Under the pieces are notes generated by a model, which ran no database searches, was not told the DNA's origin, and saw nothing but the letters and a program-made list of their open reading frames with translations. A program made the position numbers and the translations under genes. Shown here one piece after another: positions 33,890 to 42,907 of a stretch of DNA of 64,000 nt (position 1 is its first letter; every line of letters starts with the position of its first letter). This DNA comes from Bacillus sp. FJAT-45037 (GTDB taxonomy: Bacteria; Bacillota; Bacilli; Bacillales; Bacillaceae_D). The DNA lies in contig NZ_KZ454938.1 in the NCBI RefSeq assembly GCF_002797325.1, forward strand, positions 1,190,267 through 1,254,266, read 5' to 3'.

Positions 33890-36712
33890 ATGAACGATCG
33901 CTTTATAGTGGTAGATGTCGAAACAACAGGTCATTCTGTAGCCAAGGGTGATCGTATCATTCAAATAGGGGCAGTGGTCATCGAATCAGGTAAAATCGTC
34001 GAACGATTTGCTTCATTTGTTAATCCAGAAATAGATATCCCGCCATTTATTGAAGAGTTAACAGGAATAAATAATCAAATGGTTGAGCAAGCCCCAACGT
34101 TTGAAGAGCTAGTAACAGAGCTGCTTCCTTTATTTGAAAACGTCGGTTTTGTTGCACATAACGTGCCATTTGATTATTCTTTTTTAAAAAAGCAATTCGA
34201 GCTAATTGGGCATGCTCTTCCTAAGATGAATTGTTATGATACGGTCGAACTTTCAAGGATGCTTTTGCCTAAAGAAGAAAGCTACAAACTTGGCCACCTA
34301 GCATGGAGTCTAGGGTTAGATCATGACAGACCTCACCAAGCTGATAGTGATGCTGAGGTGACAGCTGAGATCTTTTTATTATTACTAAAAAAACTTGAAT
34401 CATTACCAGTTCTTACGTTACAACAGCTTATTCCTATCGTTAGACATTTTAGAAGTCATCTAGAACAAATGATTGATGAAATGGTGATGAATAAGCTTAA
34501 AAAAGGAACATCTGACGATGACGAATATGATTGTTATCGTCAGTTTGCATTAAAAAAGAGTCAAAAAGATGATGTCATTGAAAAAGATGCAGACGAAGCT
34601 ATGACGTTTAAATCATACCGGGAAAGGTTGTTCTCTTCTCGGGATGGGCTTAAAGATGCTTTTGTTCATTACGAAGCAAGAGCTGGTCAAGTGGAGATGA
34701 TGGATGAAGTTGATCATGCCTTTCATATGAATGAGCATGTGTTAATTGAAGCGGGTACAGGTACAGGTAAATCACTAGCCTATTTACTTCCATCTGTTTT
34801 TTATGCAGAAGAGACGGGAAATCCAGTCGTTGTATCGACTCAGACCATTCCTCTTCAAGATCAATTACTACAGCGTGACTTACCTTTACTTAATAAGTTA
34901 GTACCCTTTCAAGTTAAAATTGCGTTATTAAAAGGCCGAAGCCATTATTTATGCTTACGAAAGTTTGAAGATTCATTAAAGACGGTTTCAGAAGATACGT
35001 ACGATGTTCGACTTATTAAAGCGCAAATTTTAATATGGTTAACAGAAACAGAGCATGGAGATGTAGAAGAACTAAATATTCCTACTGGTGGACGCGCTTT
35101 TTGGTTCGATGTTCAAAGTGATGCAACTTCAGATCTTGGAAGGTTTAGTCCGTGGTTTTCCCGTTGTTTCTATCACCAGGCGAGACGTCGAGCGAAGGAA
35201 GCTCATCTTGTCGTCACGAACCATGCCTTATTATTAACCGATCTTGTGCATGAGCAAAGCTTGTTACCAAGTTACTCTCACGCTGTCATCGATGAAGCAC
35301 ATCATTTAGAGGAAGCCGCAAGTGAACATTTAGGGATGAAGGTTGATTATGTAACATTCACCTATTTATTACAAAGGGTTGGCCAAGATATGAATTCGGG
35401 TATGCTATCACATATTGATCGTCTTTGTGAAAATTATGATGTTGAGGGAAGAGATAAATTAAAAACTACCGTTGAGCAACTTTCTCAGATTCGAGAAGAG
35501 CTTGATGAATTATTTCGAATGCTCCATATGTATGTGTCTGATAAGAATAAGACTGTAGCCTCCGATGTTGGTCGTAGTAGCTACCGTTATAAAAGCTTTG
35601 AAGAATCAGGAAGATCGTGGGATGCTATTTTAGAATGTACGATGCGCGTTCATATGTTTACTGGGAATATGGTTACAGGTTTTCAAACATTATTACATTC
35701 ACTTACTCAAATGAATGAACGTCTAACGTATCAAGACCAGGCGATCTTGTCTGATTGTCAGCGATTAATCGAAACATTTAGTGAGGAAGAGCAAAAGTTG
35801 TATGAGTTATTACTTGAGGCCGATCCAGATTATGTGTATTGGATGGAGATAGAACCAAGAGGCGCGAAAAATGCAACGTTTATATATAGTAAGCCAATTC
35901 AAGTATCAGAGCAGCTAGCCGATCAATTTTTTGCTAAAAAAAAGAGTGTGATCTTAACGTCAGCAACGCTTTCTATTAATGGTTCATTCGATTATCAATT
36001 AGAGAAGTTAGGTTTACGTGATTTCGGTACAAAAGTTTGCACGATTGACTCACCATTTTCTTATAAAGAACAAGCTAAGTTACTGATTCCGACAGATATG
36101 CCTACAATTAAAGAAGTATCAGATGAGCAATTTGCGATGGATGCTAGCATAAAGATTTGGCGAATTGCTGAGAAGAAACGCGGGAAAATGCTTGTTCTTT
36201 TCACATCCTATGAAATGTTAAAAAAAGTGTATGATTATGTGAAGGATTTAAGTGAGATCGAACCTATTCCGCTCATTGGCCAAGGGATTTCAAGTGGTTC
36301 TCGGGCCAAGTTAATTAAAAGCTTTAAACAAGCAGATCAAGCCATCTTATTTGGTACAAGTAGTTTTTGGGAAGGGATTGATCTTCCAGGAGATGAGCTA
36401 ACGAGTCTCGTTATTGTTAGGTTGCCTTTTTCGCCCCCAGATCAACCGTTGCTACAAGCGCAATCTGAACGAGCGAAAGAAGAAGGCAAAAATCCGTTTA
36501 TGGATGTGTCTCTTCCTCAAGCCATTATTCGATTTAAGCAAGGCTTTGGGCGATTAATTCGCACGAAGGAAGACAAAGGATCTGTGTTTGTTTTAGACCG
36601 TCGCATCCAAACGACAAGATATGGAAAGTTATTTATCCGTTCTCTACCTGATGTGCCTGTTCATGAAGACAAACTCGAAACATTGCTCGATCAATTTGAC
36701 GATTACTTGTAG
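33890..36712 (+). CDS. dinG: DinG-type protein: 3'-5' exonuclease with XPD-like helicase domain
   Basis: A 940-residue fusion typical of Bacillus. Residues 1-165 are a DEDDh exonuclease (VVDVETTGH, HNVPFDYSFLKK, HQADSDAEVTAE). Residues about 245-940 are a superfamily 2 helicase with Walker A EAGTGTGKSLAYLLP, DEAH in VIDEAHHLE, and later motifs SATLSINGSFDY, FGTSSFWEGIDLPGDEL and QGFGRLIRTKEDKG. The four cysteines for the iron-sulfur cluster of E. coli DinG are not evident; only isolated Cys occur (LCLRKF, FSRCF), in keeping with the Gram-positive type that is a nuclease rather than an iron-sulfur helicase. AGAGGTGAAA precedes the start. Confidence 0.95.
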   Translation: MNDRFIVVDVETTGHSVAKGDRIIQIGAVVIESGKIVERFASFVNPEIDIPPFIEELTGINNQMVEQAPTFEELVTELLPLFENVGFVAHNVPFDYSFLKKQFELIGHALPKMNCYDTVELSRMLLPKEESYKLGHLAWSLGLDHDRPHQADSDAEVTAEIFLLLLKKLESLPVLTLQQLIPIVRHFRSHLEQMIDEMVMNKLKKGTSDDDEYDCYRQFALKKSQKDDVIEKDADEAMTFKSYRERLFSSRDGLKDAFVHYEARAGQVEMMDEVDHAFHMNEHVLIEAGTGTGKSLAYLLPSVFYAEETGNPVVVSTQTIPLQDQLLQRDLPLLNKLVPFQVKIALLKGRSHYLCLRKFEDSLKTVSEDTYDVRLIKAQILIWLTETEHGDVEELNIPTGGRAFWFDVQSDATSDLGRFSPWFSRCFYHQARRRAKEAHLVVTNHALLLTDLVHEQSLLPSYSHAVIDEAHHLEEAASEHLGMKVDYVTFTYLLQRVGQDMNSGMLSHIDRLCENYDVEGRDKLKTTVEQLSQIREELDELFRMLHMYVSDKNKTVASDVGRSSYRYKSFEESGRSWDAILECTMRVHMFTGNMVTGFQTLLHSLTQMNERLTYQDQAILSDCQRLIETFSEEEQKLYELLLEADPDYVYWMEIEPRGAKNATFIYSKPIQVSEQLADQFFAKKKSVILTSATLSINGSFDYQLEKLGLRDFGTKVCTIDSPFSYKEQAKLLIPTDMPTIKEVSDEQFAMDASIKIWRIAEKKRGKMLVLFTSYEMLKKVYDYVKDLSEIEPIPLIGQGISSGSRAKLIKSFKQADQAILFGTSSFWEGIDLPGDELTSLVIVRLPFSPPDQPLLQAQSERAKEEGKNPFMDVSLPQAIIRFKQGFGRLIRTKEDKGSVFVLDRRIQTTRYGKLFIRSLPDVPVHEDKLETLLDQFDDYL

Positions 36713-36822
36713 AAGGAAAAGACGCACGATACAGTACTTATAAAAGTATGGATCCAGATACATACTAATTACTGTGTTGCTGAAATTTGGATCGGTTGAA
36801 TAAGTGCGGAGGTTGTGTGTTT

Positions 36823-37662
36823 ATGCGGGTACATCGATGGATTGTTCTATGTATGTTCGTTGTTTTTTTAATACGACCACAGGAGATTACAGCTCAAAGT
36901 AATTTTGGCTTAGAAAAAATGGTAAGGGAAGAAACAGAAGAAGTGGCTGCTCTTTTTTTAGATTTGCCAGAAGGTGAGGCGACGCTTCTCCATACACCTG
37001 ATGATTTTAATGTGTTAATTGGTTCAGGTTCAGAGTCATCATTTGATGATTTGATCTTACGACTTGAGTGTTTAAACATCAAAAACATTGATCAATTTAT
37101 TTTACCCAATCTAGATCAAACATATATCGGATCAGCTGAAAAAATCATCGATCAATTTAAGGTCTCACAATTAATTGTGCCAACAGAAGGACTTAATTGG
37201 ACAAAAGAAACGTTTTCAGATGCTCCTGTTGAAATCATTAGCTGGCTTGTCGGAAACACATATGGAGTCCACCCAGATCTTCGGTTTTCAATCTATGAGA
37301 GTGGTAACAGTATTGTGTCGGCTTTAAATATGGATGTGGAATTTGGTCAATCTATGAGGATCTTTTTTGCCAACGAAGCATCGGAAAAGTTAGAAGAACG
37401 ATGGATGGAACATGATCTTCAAACAGTCAATGTCTTGAAAGTGGCAGAGTATGGCAAAGGACAAGGAACGGGAGAAGCATTTTTAGAAGCATTAGACCCT
37501 GAAGTTGCTATTATTTATAATTTACAAGATCACCGAGTAAGTCAAGGTGTACTTGAACGGTTACAAGAAACGTGGATTGATACGTATGAAACAAAACAAC
37601 ATGGAACAATCCTCATCAAAGCAGAAAAAACGGATTACAAACTAATGACTATCCGTTTTTGA
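36823..37662 (+). CDS. Exported protein, degenerate ComEC-like metallo-beta-lactamase domain
   Basis: A 279-residue protein with a signal peptide (about 1-24, MRVHRWIVLCMFVVFLIRP, ending near TAQS). The rest follows the layout of the C-terminal beta-lactamase-like domain of ComEC: FLDLPEGEATLLHTPDDFNVLIG, then LRLECLNIKNIDQFILP, then IIDQFKVSQLIVPTEG, each quoted in part. At the place of the metal motif SHPHADHIGG the sequence is PNLDQTYIGS, so every metal ligand is lost. It is likely a non-catalytic binding domain. Start at ATG 36823 or GTG 36817; GGAGG lies 10 or 4 bases before them. No equivalent occurs at this locus in B. subtilis. The fold assignment is inference from motif spacing. Confidence 0.72.
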   Translation: MRVHRWIVLCMFVVFLIRPQEITAQSNFGLEKMVREETEEVAALFLDLPEGEATLLHTPDDFNVLIGSGSESSFDDLILRLECLNIKNIDQFILPNLDQTYIGSAEKIIDQFKVSQLIVPTEGLNWTKETFSDAPVEIISWLVGNTYGVHPDLRFSIYESGNSIVSALNMDVEFGQSMRIFFANEASEKLEERWMEHDLQTVNVLKVAEYGKGQGTGEAFLEALDPEVAIIYNLQDHRVSQGVLERLQETWIDTYETKQHGTILIKAEKTDYKLMTIRF

Positions 37663-37684
37663 AAATAGGAAAGTAGGTGTTTAT

Positions 37685-38998
37685 ATGTCTTGTTTGATTC
37701 ATTCAGTTGCGATTTATACGGGTGAAGAGAAAGTAGAGTGGCTTGAAACGGGATATGTATTAATTGAAGATGGCGTATTTACGAAGGTAGAAAGTGGGCA
37801 ACCGCCACAGGCTCTTCAAGACGAAGCAGGTACTGTGATAGATGGACGTGGGAAATGGCTCACCCCAGGTATGGTAAATACACATGGTCACGTAGGCATG
37901 ATGCTTTTACGTGGATATTCAGATGATTTACCTCTTGATCGGTGGTTAAAAGAAGAAATGTGGCCATTTGAAGCCAAACTAGATGCAGCATCTGTAAAAG
38001 CCGCTAGAGACCTGGGAATGGTTGAGATGATACGCTCAGGAACGACTACGTTTTTAGAGATGTATCACTTAAATATGCATCATTTTGCCGAGGATATTAT
38101 TGAAGTAGGCTTACGAGCGACATTAGCGCGCTCAATGATTGGCCTTTGTTCAAAAGAAGAACAATTGGCGAAGTTAGAGGAAAGTGTAGATTTCGCAAAA
38201 ACGTGGAATAACGCAGGAAATGGTAACATTACTACGATGTTAGCTCCGCACGCACCTTACACATGCCCGCCCAATTTTATCGAGAGCACTGTAGATGAAG
38301 CGGAAAAAATCAACGTGCCTGTACATATGCATGTCGCTGAAACACGTAAAGAAGTGAACGATCATATCAAGCAATACGGGGCGCACCCTGTTTCTCATTT
38401 AGAACAAATGGGTGTATTAGACCGAGTTAAATGGTTATTTGCCCATAGCGTCCATGTAAACGATGAACAGATGGAACTTCTTCGCAAATATGACGTGGCT
38501 ATAAGTCATAACCCGATTAGCAATTTAAAGTTAGGTTCTGGAGTGGCACCTATTCCAGCTATGCTTAAAAAAGGTATTAGAGTTGGTATTGGGACAGATA
38601 GTGTTGCTTCAAATAATACGTTGGATATGTTTGAAGAAATGAGGATGGCTGCCTTGATTCATAAAGGCATGAACGAAGATCCTGTTGTCATTAATACAAA
38701 AACCGCACTTAAATTAGCTACAAAAAATGGTGCCGAAATGTTAGGATTTAAGAATCTAGGTTTAATCAAAGTGGGATACCAGGCTGATTGTATCATGATT
38801 GATTCTGATGTTGCCCATCTACAACCAACAACAAACCCTATCTCACATCTTGTTTACGCAGCGAAAGGATCGGATGTGACCGATGTATTCGTCGGAGGTC
38901 GACAACTGATGAGAGACCGTGAGTTACTAACAATTGATGAAGAAAAAATCATCTCGCAGTCAAACGAACACTTTAAACGAATTCATGCTTCTATTTAA
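37685..38998 (+). CDS. mtaD: 5-Methylthioadenosine/S-adenosylhomocysteine deaminase
   Basis: An amidohydrolase-superfamily adenosine-type deaminase of 437 residues. Metal-binding motifs are present: H67-G-H69 in NTHGHVGMMLLRG, HMHVAETRKEV, the SHNPISNLKLGSG block and GTDSVASNN. The protein probably deaminates methylthioadenosine or S-adenosylhomocysteine to the inosyl forms; which substrate is preferred cannot be told. The family name is by overall motif pattern. It lies between the dead beta-lactamase-like gene and ypmA, where B. subtilis has no such gene. A terminator-like hairpin follows. Confidence 0.88.
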   Translation: MSCLIHSVAIYTGEEKVEWLETGYVLIEDGVFTKVESGQPPQALQDEAGTVIDGRGKWLTPGMVNTHGHVGMMLLRGYSDDLPLDRWLKEEMWPFEAKLDAASVKAARDLGMVEMIRSGTTTFLEMYHLNMHHFAEDIIEVGLRATLARSMIGLCSKEEQLAKLEESVDFAKTWNNAGNGNITTMLAPHAPYTCPPNFIESTVDEAEKINVPVHMHVAETRKEVNDHIKQYGAHPVSHLEQMGVLDRVKWLFAHSVHVNDEQMELLRKYDVAISHNPISNLKLGSGVAPIPAMLKKGIRVGIGTDSVASNNTLDMFEEMRMAALIHKGMNEDPVVINTKTALKLATKNGAEMLGFKNLGLIKVGYQADCIMIDSDVAHLQPTTNPISHLVYAAKGSDVTDVFVGGRQLMRDRELLTIDEEKIISQSNEHFKRIHASI

Positions 38999-39000
38999 AT

Positions 39001-39028
39001 TAAATCCCGCACATTTATGCGGGATTTA
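39001..39028. terminator. Hairpin between mtaD and the minus-strand small gene
   Basis: TAAATCCCGCA and TGCGGGATTTA, 11 perfect pairs with a six-base loop. Neither side has a pure T-run, though the minus strand continues ATTTAATTTAAAT. It probably ends both converging transcripts. Confidence 0.6.
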
Positions 39029-39046
39029 CATGAGGTGTGAGCTTAT

Positions 39047-39241
39047 TTAATGGTATTTATTGTGTTGATTACATTCTTGCTCGGTCGTTGCAGACGGTTT
39101 TTTTTTGTAATATGCAGGGAAATTTGTTTGGCGAATCGAAATGGGAAACAATTGATGCCAACTCATACCGCTGCGACCGACAAATGAAATGGTGTCCTTT
39201 TGCTTTTGGAATAAAGAGGCGGTATTAGAATGCGTTGGCAT
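39047..39241 (-). CDS. Candidate small protein (64 aa), possibly sporulation-controlled
   Basis: On the minus strand an ATG at 39241 is preceded by AAAGGAGG with an eight-base spacer, as good as any ribosome site in the window, and opens a 64-codon frame ending in TAA. The product is hydrophilic, rich in Ser, Thr, His, Gln and Lys, with one Cys and no membrane segment; it starts MPTHSNTASLFQKQKDTISF. I do not recognise it. Upstream, CATACTAAT and GTCATAGC are 15 bases apart, which resembles a sigma-E (mother-cell) promoter. The plus-strand frame across the same bases lacks a ribosome site. Confidence 0.5.
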   Translation of the reverse strand: MPTHSNTASLFQKQKDTISFVGRSGMSWHQLFPISIRQTNFPAYYKKKPSATTEQECNQHNKYH

Positions 39242-39269
39242 TACGTTCGCCTCCTTTCTTTAGCTTACG

Positions 39270-39301
39270 ATTAGTATGACCTCAAATGAATTTGCTATGA
39301 C
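39270..39301 (-). promoter_or_regulatory. Possible sigma-E-like promoter for the 64-aa gene
   Basis: Minus strand: GTCATAGC, 15 bases, CATACTAAT, then about 12 bases to the ribosome site. It resembles the sigma-E pattern (-35 ATA type, -10 CATACANT) but is degenerate; no sigma-A promoter is evident. Confidence 0.35.
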
Positions 39302-39353
39302 TAGAAAAATTTGATGAAAAAGGTTCAATGAAAGAAAACGGAGGAGAATAAAA

Positions 39354-39524
39354 ATGAATAAAAAAATGGAAGTTATGTCTACAGTTAGAGTGCAAAAAGC
39401 AAGTGATTTGTACAAAATCGTGGATTCACTAAACCGTACGTTGAAAGAACAAGATTTAATGTTTGGATTATCAATGGATGAAAAAAATGAGGAACAAATG
39501 GTCTTTACGATCTACCGTACATAG
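39354..39524 (+). CDS. ypmA: YpmA family small protein (56 aa)
   Basis: A 56-codon gene with GGAGGAG seven bases before ATG 39354. The product contains VMSTVRVQKASDLYKIVDSL, then NRTLKEQDLMFGL and MVFTIYRT at the end, which fit the YpmA (DUF4264) family by size, sequence and position between dinG and ypmB. No catalytic motif; function unknown. It ends 11 bases before ypmB, so the two are probably cotranscribed. The 330 bases between mtaD and this gene hold a hairpin and the minus-strand candidate gene. Confidence 0.9.
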   Translation: MNKKMEVMSTVRVQKASDLYKIVDSLNRTLKEQDLMFGLSMDEKNEEQMVFTIYRT

Positions 39525-39535
39525 GTGATTTGAAA

Positions 39536-40027
39536 ATGAAGAAATGGTTATTGATTGTTTTGATTAGTTTGTTTTTCATTGTAGTTGGAACAAGTGCATT
39601 CGTTTATCAACTCGTTCGTGAACCGCTTGTTGAAAACTATGAGCAGGCTAATCAATATATTGTAGAGAATTCCTTGCTTGATACGATGGGTGAGATTAGT
39701 TATTATCACGGAACAAAGGCATATTATGTTGTCGCTGGGATTGATGAAGATGGGGATGAATCTATTGTTTGGGTGAACGAAGACTTTACTAATTCGGTGC
39801 AAAGAAAAGCAAGTGAAGGTATAACTTATGAAGAAGCCTTAAACCATGTACGAAATGACATTGATGGTTCAGCGGTTACGAATATTCGGCTAGGGTATAC
39901 AAGGGGAACTCCTATATATGAAATTATGTATACCGATGAAACTGAACGTCAAGGGTACTACTATGTTACGTTTGAAGATGGTACTTTTTTAAAACGATAC
40001 AGTATTCGGTCTCATATGATAAATTGA
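39536..40027 (+). CDS. ypmB: YpmB family membrane-anchored protein (DUF5590)
   Basis: A 163-residue protein with an uncleaved N-terminal membrane segment (about 3-22, KKWLLIVLISLFFIVVGTSA) and an extracytoplasmic part made of two PepSY-like units (SEGITYEEALNHVRNDIDG, then YEIMYTDETERQGYYYVTF). Function unknown. ATG 39536 follows GGTGA; an in-frame TTG at 39530 would be too close. Matches the size and place of B. subtilis YpmB. Confidence 0.87.
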   Translation: MKKWLLIVLISLFFIVVGTSAFVYQLVREPLVENYEQANQYIVENSLLDTMGEISYYHGTKAYYVVAGIDEDGDESIVWVNEDFTNSVQRKASEGITYEEALNHVRNDIDGSAVTNIRLGYTRGTPIYEIMYTDETERQGYYYVTFEDGTFLKRYSIRSHMIN

Positions 40028-40061
40028 TCAGGATAAATGTTTGTCTTTTCTGAATCTACAC

Positions 40062-40090
40062 TTGATTCATGTGAGAGGACACATTATAGT
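40062..40090 (+). promoter_or_regulatory. Promoter of aspB
   Basis: TTGATT (40062-40067), 17-base spacer, TATAGT (40085-40090), about 32 bases before the aspB start. Confidence 0.65.
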
Positions 40091-40121
40091 AGTAATTAGT
40101 GATGAGAAAGGGAGTTGACGA

Positions 40122-41312
40122 TTGAGAATGAAATTAGCACAAAGAGTTTCTGCATTAACAGCATCTACGACTTTAGCTATTACAGCTAAAGCAAAAGAAT
40201 TGAAAGAACAAGGGCATGATGTGATTGGTCTTGGTGCTGGAGAACCCGATTTTAACACACCTCAATACATTATCGATGCAGCGGTTCGATCAATGGAAGA
40301 GGGCCATACGAAATACACGCCATCTGGCGGCTTATTACCACTTAAACAAGCAATTATTGATAAATTTAAACGTGATCAACAACTAACATATAATCCTAAT
40401 GAAATTATCGTCGGTACGGGAGCTAAACATATTCTTTATACGTTGTTTCAAGCCTTACTTGACGAAGGCGATGAAGTGATTATCCCAACACCATACTGGG
40501 TTAGTTACCCAGAACAAGTGAAGTTAGCAGAAGGGGTTCCTGTTTACATCGAAGGACTTGAGAGCAATGAGTTTAAAATTACAGCCGAACAGTTGGAGTC
40601 CGCTATTACGGAACATACGAAAGCGATTATTTTAAACTCACCAAGTAACCCAACAGGCTCTCTCTATACGAAAGAGGAATTACAAGAACTAGGTGAAGTG
40701 TGTTTGAAACACGATGTTCTCATTGTTTCAGATGAAATTTATGAGAAGCTTGTTTACGGAGGTGTGATACATACGTCGATTGCTGAAGTATCTCCTGAAT
40801 TAAAACAACAAACTGTGGTTGTTAACGGTGTTTCTAAATCACATTCAATGACAGGCTGGAGAATTGGTTATGCAGCAGGTGCCGTTGAGCTGATCAAAGC
40901 AATGACGAACTTAGCTAGTCACAGCACCTCAAATCCAACGACAAGTGCCCAGTACGGTGCCATAGCTGCTTACAATGAAGATGATGGTTCTGTTGAAGAG
41001 ATGAGAAAAGCATTTGAAGATCGTTTGAACAAAGTATATGACAAACTTATCGCTATTCCTGGTGTATCATGTGTAAAGCCAAAAGGCGCATTTTACCTGT
41101 TCCCAAATGTCAGTGATGCAGTAAAAATTAATGGTTATACAGATGTTGATACATGGGTCAAAGATTTATTAACGGAAGAAAAAGTAGCTTTAGTACCAGG
41201 TTCAGGCTTTGGTGCACCAAATAACGTACGTTTATCTTATGCAACTTCATTAGACGTATTAGAGAAAGCTCTAGAGCGGATCGAACGCTTTGTTCGCAGT
41301 AAAACAAAGTAA
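40122..41312 (+). CDS. aspB: Aspartate aminotransferase
   Basis: A class I pyridoxal-phosphate aminotransferase interconverting aspartate and 2-oxoglutarate with oxaloacetate and glutamate. The protein is 396 residues with VIGLGAGEPDFNTP, YTPSGG, INSPSNPTG-like LNSPSNPTGSLY, IVSDEIYEKL and the PLP lysine in NGVSKSHSMTGWRIGYAAG. TTG 40122 has AAAGGGAG at seven bases; the ATG at 40128 would give the B. subtilis-like N-terminus MKLA but is 13 bases away. It precedes asnS, whose product consumes aspartate-derived asparagine. Confidence 0.95.
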   Translation: MRMKLAQRVSALTASTTLAITAKAKELKEQGHDVIGLGAGEPDFNTPQYIIDAAVRSMEEGHTKYTPSGGLLPLKQAIIDKFKRDQQLTYNPNEIIVGTGAKHILYTLFQALLDEGDEVIIPTPYWVSYPEQVKLAEGVPVYIEGLESNEFKITAEQLESAITEHTKAIILNSPSNPTGSLYTKEELQELGEVCLKHDVLIVSDEIYEKLVYGGVIHTSIAEVSPELKQQTVVVNGVSKSHSMTGWRIGYAAGAVELIKAMTNLASHSTSNPTTSAQYGAIAAYNEDDGSVEEMRKAFEDRLNKVYDKLIAIPGVSCVKPKGAFYLFPNVSDAVKINGYTDVDTWVKDLLTEEKVALVPGSGFGAPNNVRLSYATSLDVLEKALERIERFVRSKTK

Positions 41313-41316
41313 TCCC

Positions 41317-41373
41317 AAAGAAAACACTCCTCCACACGTAAATGTTTTTTGGTGTTGGGGGGGTTTTTCTTTG
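41317..41373 (+). terminator. Terminator of aspB
   Basis: AAAGAAAACACTCC pairs imperfectly with GGGGGGTTTTTCTTT across an AT-rich loop, with CCACACG/GGTGTTGG inside. The final T-rich arm is part of the stem, so efficiency is uncertain. Confidence 0.5.
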
Positions 41374-41380
41374 ATAGCCG

Positions 41381-41410
41381 TTGACTTCAATTTTCTGTGA
41401 AGGGTATAAT
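41381..41410 (+). promoter_or_regulatory. Promoter of asnS
   Basis: TTGACT (41381-41386), 18-base spacer, TATAAT (41405-41410). The leader is only about 40 bases, so no T-box riboswitch can be present before asnS. Confidence 0.78.
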
Positions 41411-41455
41411 GAGGATTGGTATACATAGCTTTTGTGAAGTGATGGAGGGAATAAA

Positions 41456-42748
41456 GTGAAAACAACAATTGCCAAAGTTGGTCAACATGTCGAGCAAGAA
41501 GTACGAATTGGTGCTTGGCTAGCAAATAAACGTTCAAGTGGTAAGATCGCTTTTTTACAACTACGTGATGGGACTGGATTTATTCAAGGTGTCGTCGTGA
41601 AAGCAGATGTTGGTGAAGAGGCTTTTCAAGCTGCTAAAAACTTAACGCAAGAAAGTTCTTTATATGTAACAGGTACTGTTCGTGAAGACGAACGTGCTCC
41701 ATCAGGATATGAGTTGACGGTTACAAAGGTTGAAGTGATTCATGAAGCCATTGATTACCCGATTACACCTAAAGAGCATGGAATTGAATTCTTAATGGAT
41801 CATCGTCATTTATGGTTACGCTCTAAGCGTCAACATGCTGTGATGAAAGTTCGTAACGAAATTATACGCGCGACCTATGAATTCTTTAATGACAACGATT
41901 TTGTTAAGGTTGACCCACCAATTTTAACAGGTAGTGCACCAGAAGGAACAACCGAGTTATTTGCAACAAAATACTTTGATGAAGATGCTTATTTATCTCA
42001 AAGTGGACAACTTTATATGGAAGCTGCTGCGATGGCACTTGGCCGCGTATTCTCATTTGGTCCAACTTTCCGTGCGGAAAAATCAAAAACTCGCCGTCAT
42101 TTAATTGAATTTTGGATGATCGAACCAGAGATGGCATTTGTCGAGTTTGATGAGAATCTTGAAGTTCAAGAACAGTATGTATCATATATCGTGCAGTCTG
42201 TCTTGAAAAACTGTCAATTAGAGCTGAAAACATTAGGTCGTGACACATCAAAACTTGAAAAAATTCAAGCGCCATTTCCACGCATTTCTTATGATGATGC
42301 TATTACGTTCTTACATGAAAATGGCTATGATGATATTGTTTGGGGCGATGATTTCGGAGCACCACATGAGACAGCGATTGCCGAATACTACGAAAAGCCG
42401 GTATTTATCACTCATTACCCAACGTCATTAAAGCCTTTCTATATGCAGCCTGATGCTAATCGTGACGATGTTGTGTTATGTGCAGACCTTATTGCTCCAG
42501 AAGGTTATGGTGAGATTATTGGTGGATCAGAGCGCATTCATTCTCCAGAATTACTTGAACAACGTATGAAAGAGCATGATCTATCACTTGATTCTTATCA
42601 GTGGTATTTGGATTTACGTAAATACGGATCTGTTCCTCATTCAGGATTTGGATTAGGACTTGAGCGTACGGTTGCCTGGATCTCTGGGGTAGAGCATGTA
42701 CGTGAATCCATTCCGTTTCCACGTTTATTAAATCGTCTATACCCATAA
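41456..42748 (+). CDS. asnS: Asparaginyl-tRNA synthetase
   Basis: Charges tRNA-Asn with asparagine. The class IIb enzyme has 430 residues: an N-terminal OB-fold anticodon-binding domain (about 1-110, with [15 protein letters not shown]) and the catalytic core with motif 2 [21 protein letters not shown] and motif 3 [18 protein letters not shown] start with GGAGGG upstream. It is distinguished from an aspartyl enzyme by its short length and by lacking the GAD insertion. Own promoter and terminator. Confidence 0.97.
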   Translation: MKTTIAKVGQHVEQEVRIGAWLANKRSSGKIAFLQLRDGTGFIQGVVVKADVGEEAFQAAKNLTQESSLYVTGTVREDERAPSGYELTVTKVEVIHEAIDYPITPKEHGIEFLMDHRHLWLRSKRQHAVMKVRNEIIRATYEFFNDNDFVKVDPPILTGSAPEGTTELFATKYFDEDAYLSQSGQLYMEAAAMALGRVFSFGPTFRAEKSKTRRHLIEFWMIEPEMAFVEFDENLEVQEQYVSYIVQSVLKNCQLELKTLGRDTSKLEKIQAPFPRISYDDAITFLHENGYDDIVWGDDFGAPHETAIAEYYEKPVFITHYPTSLKPFYMQPDANRDDVVLCADLIAPEGYGEIIGGSERIHSPELLEQRMKEHDLSLDSYQWYLDLRKYGSVPHSGFGLGLERTVAWISGVEHVRESIPFPRLLNRLYP

Positions 42749-42761
42749 TAAATACAACAAG

Positions 42762-42793
42762 AAAGCCTCAGTTTCTTCCTGAGGCTTTTTCCT
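42762..42793 (+). terminator. Terminator of asnS
   Basis: AAAGCCTCAG and CTGAGGCTTT with a seven-base loop and a short T-run. Confidence 0.9.
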
Positions 42794-42907
42794 TTTTACT
42801 GCTTGATTTCCAAGGGGTAGAGACACAAAATTAGTTAAACGATAAGAAGGAATTTGCCAACGACGAACGATACGTTGCATGTTATAATAGCGACTAGAGG
42901 TGTTAGT

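Noticed and set aside
39037-39228. Plus-strand 63-codon frame between mtaD and ypmA
   Set aside because: It begins at a weak start without a Shine-Dalgarno, contains an A/T homopolymer and overlaps a minus-strand frame with a far better ribosome site.
41343-41455. T-box riboswitch before asnS
   Set aside because: The asnS promoter leaves a leader of only about 40 bases and no AGGGTGG-type T-box sequence is present.
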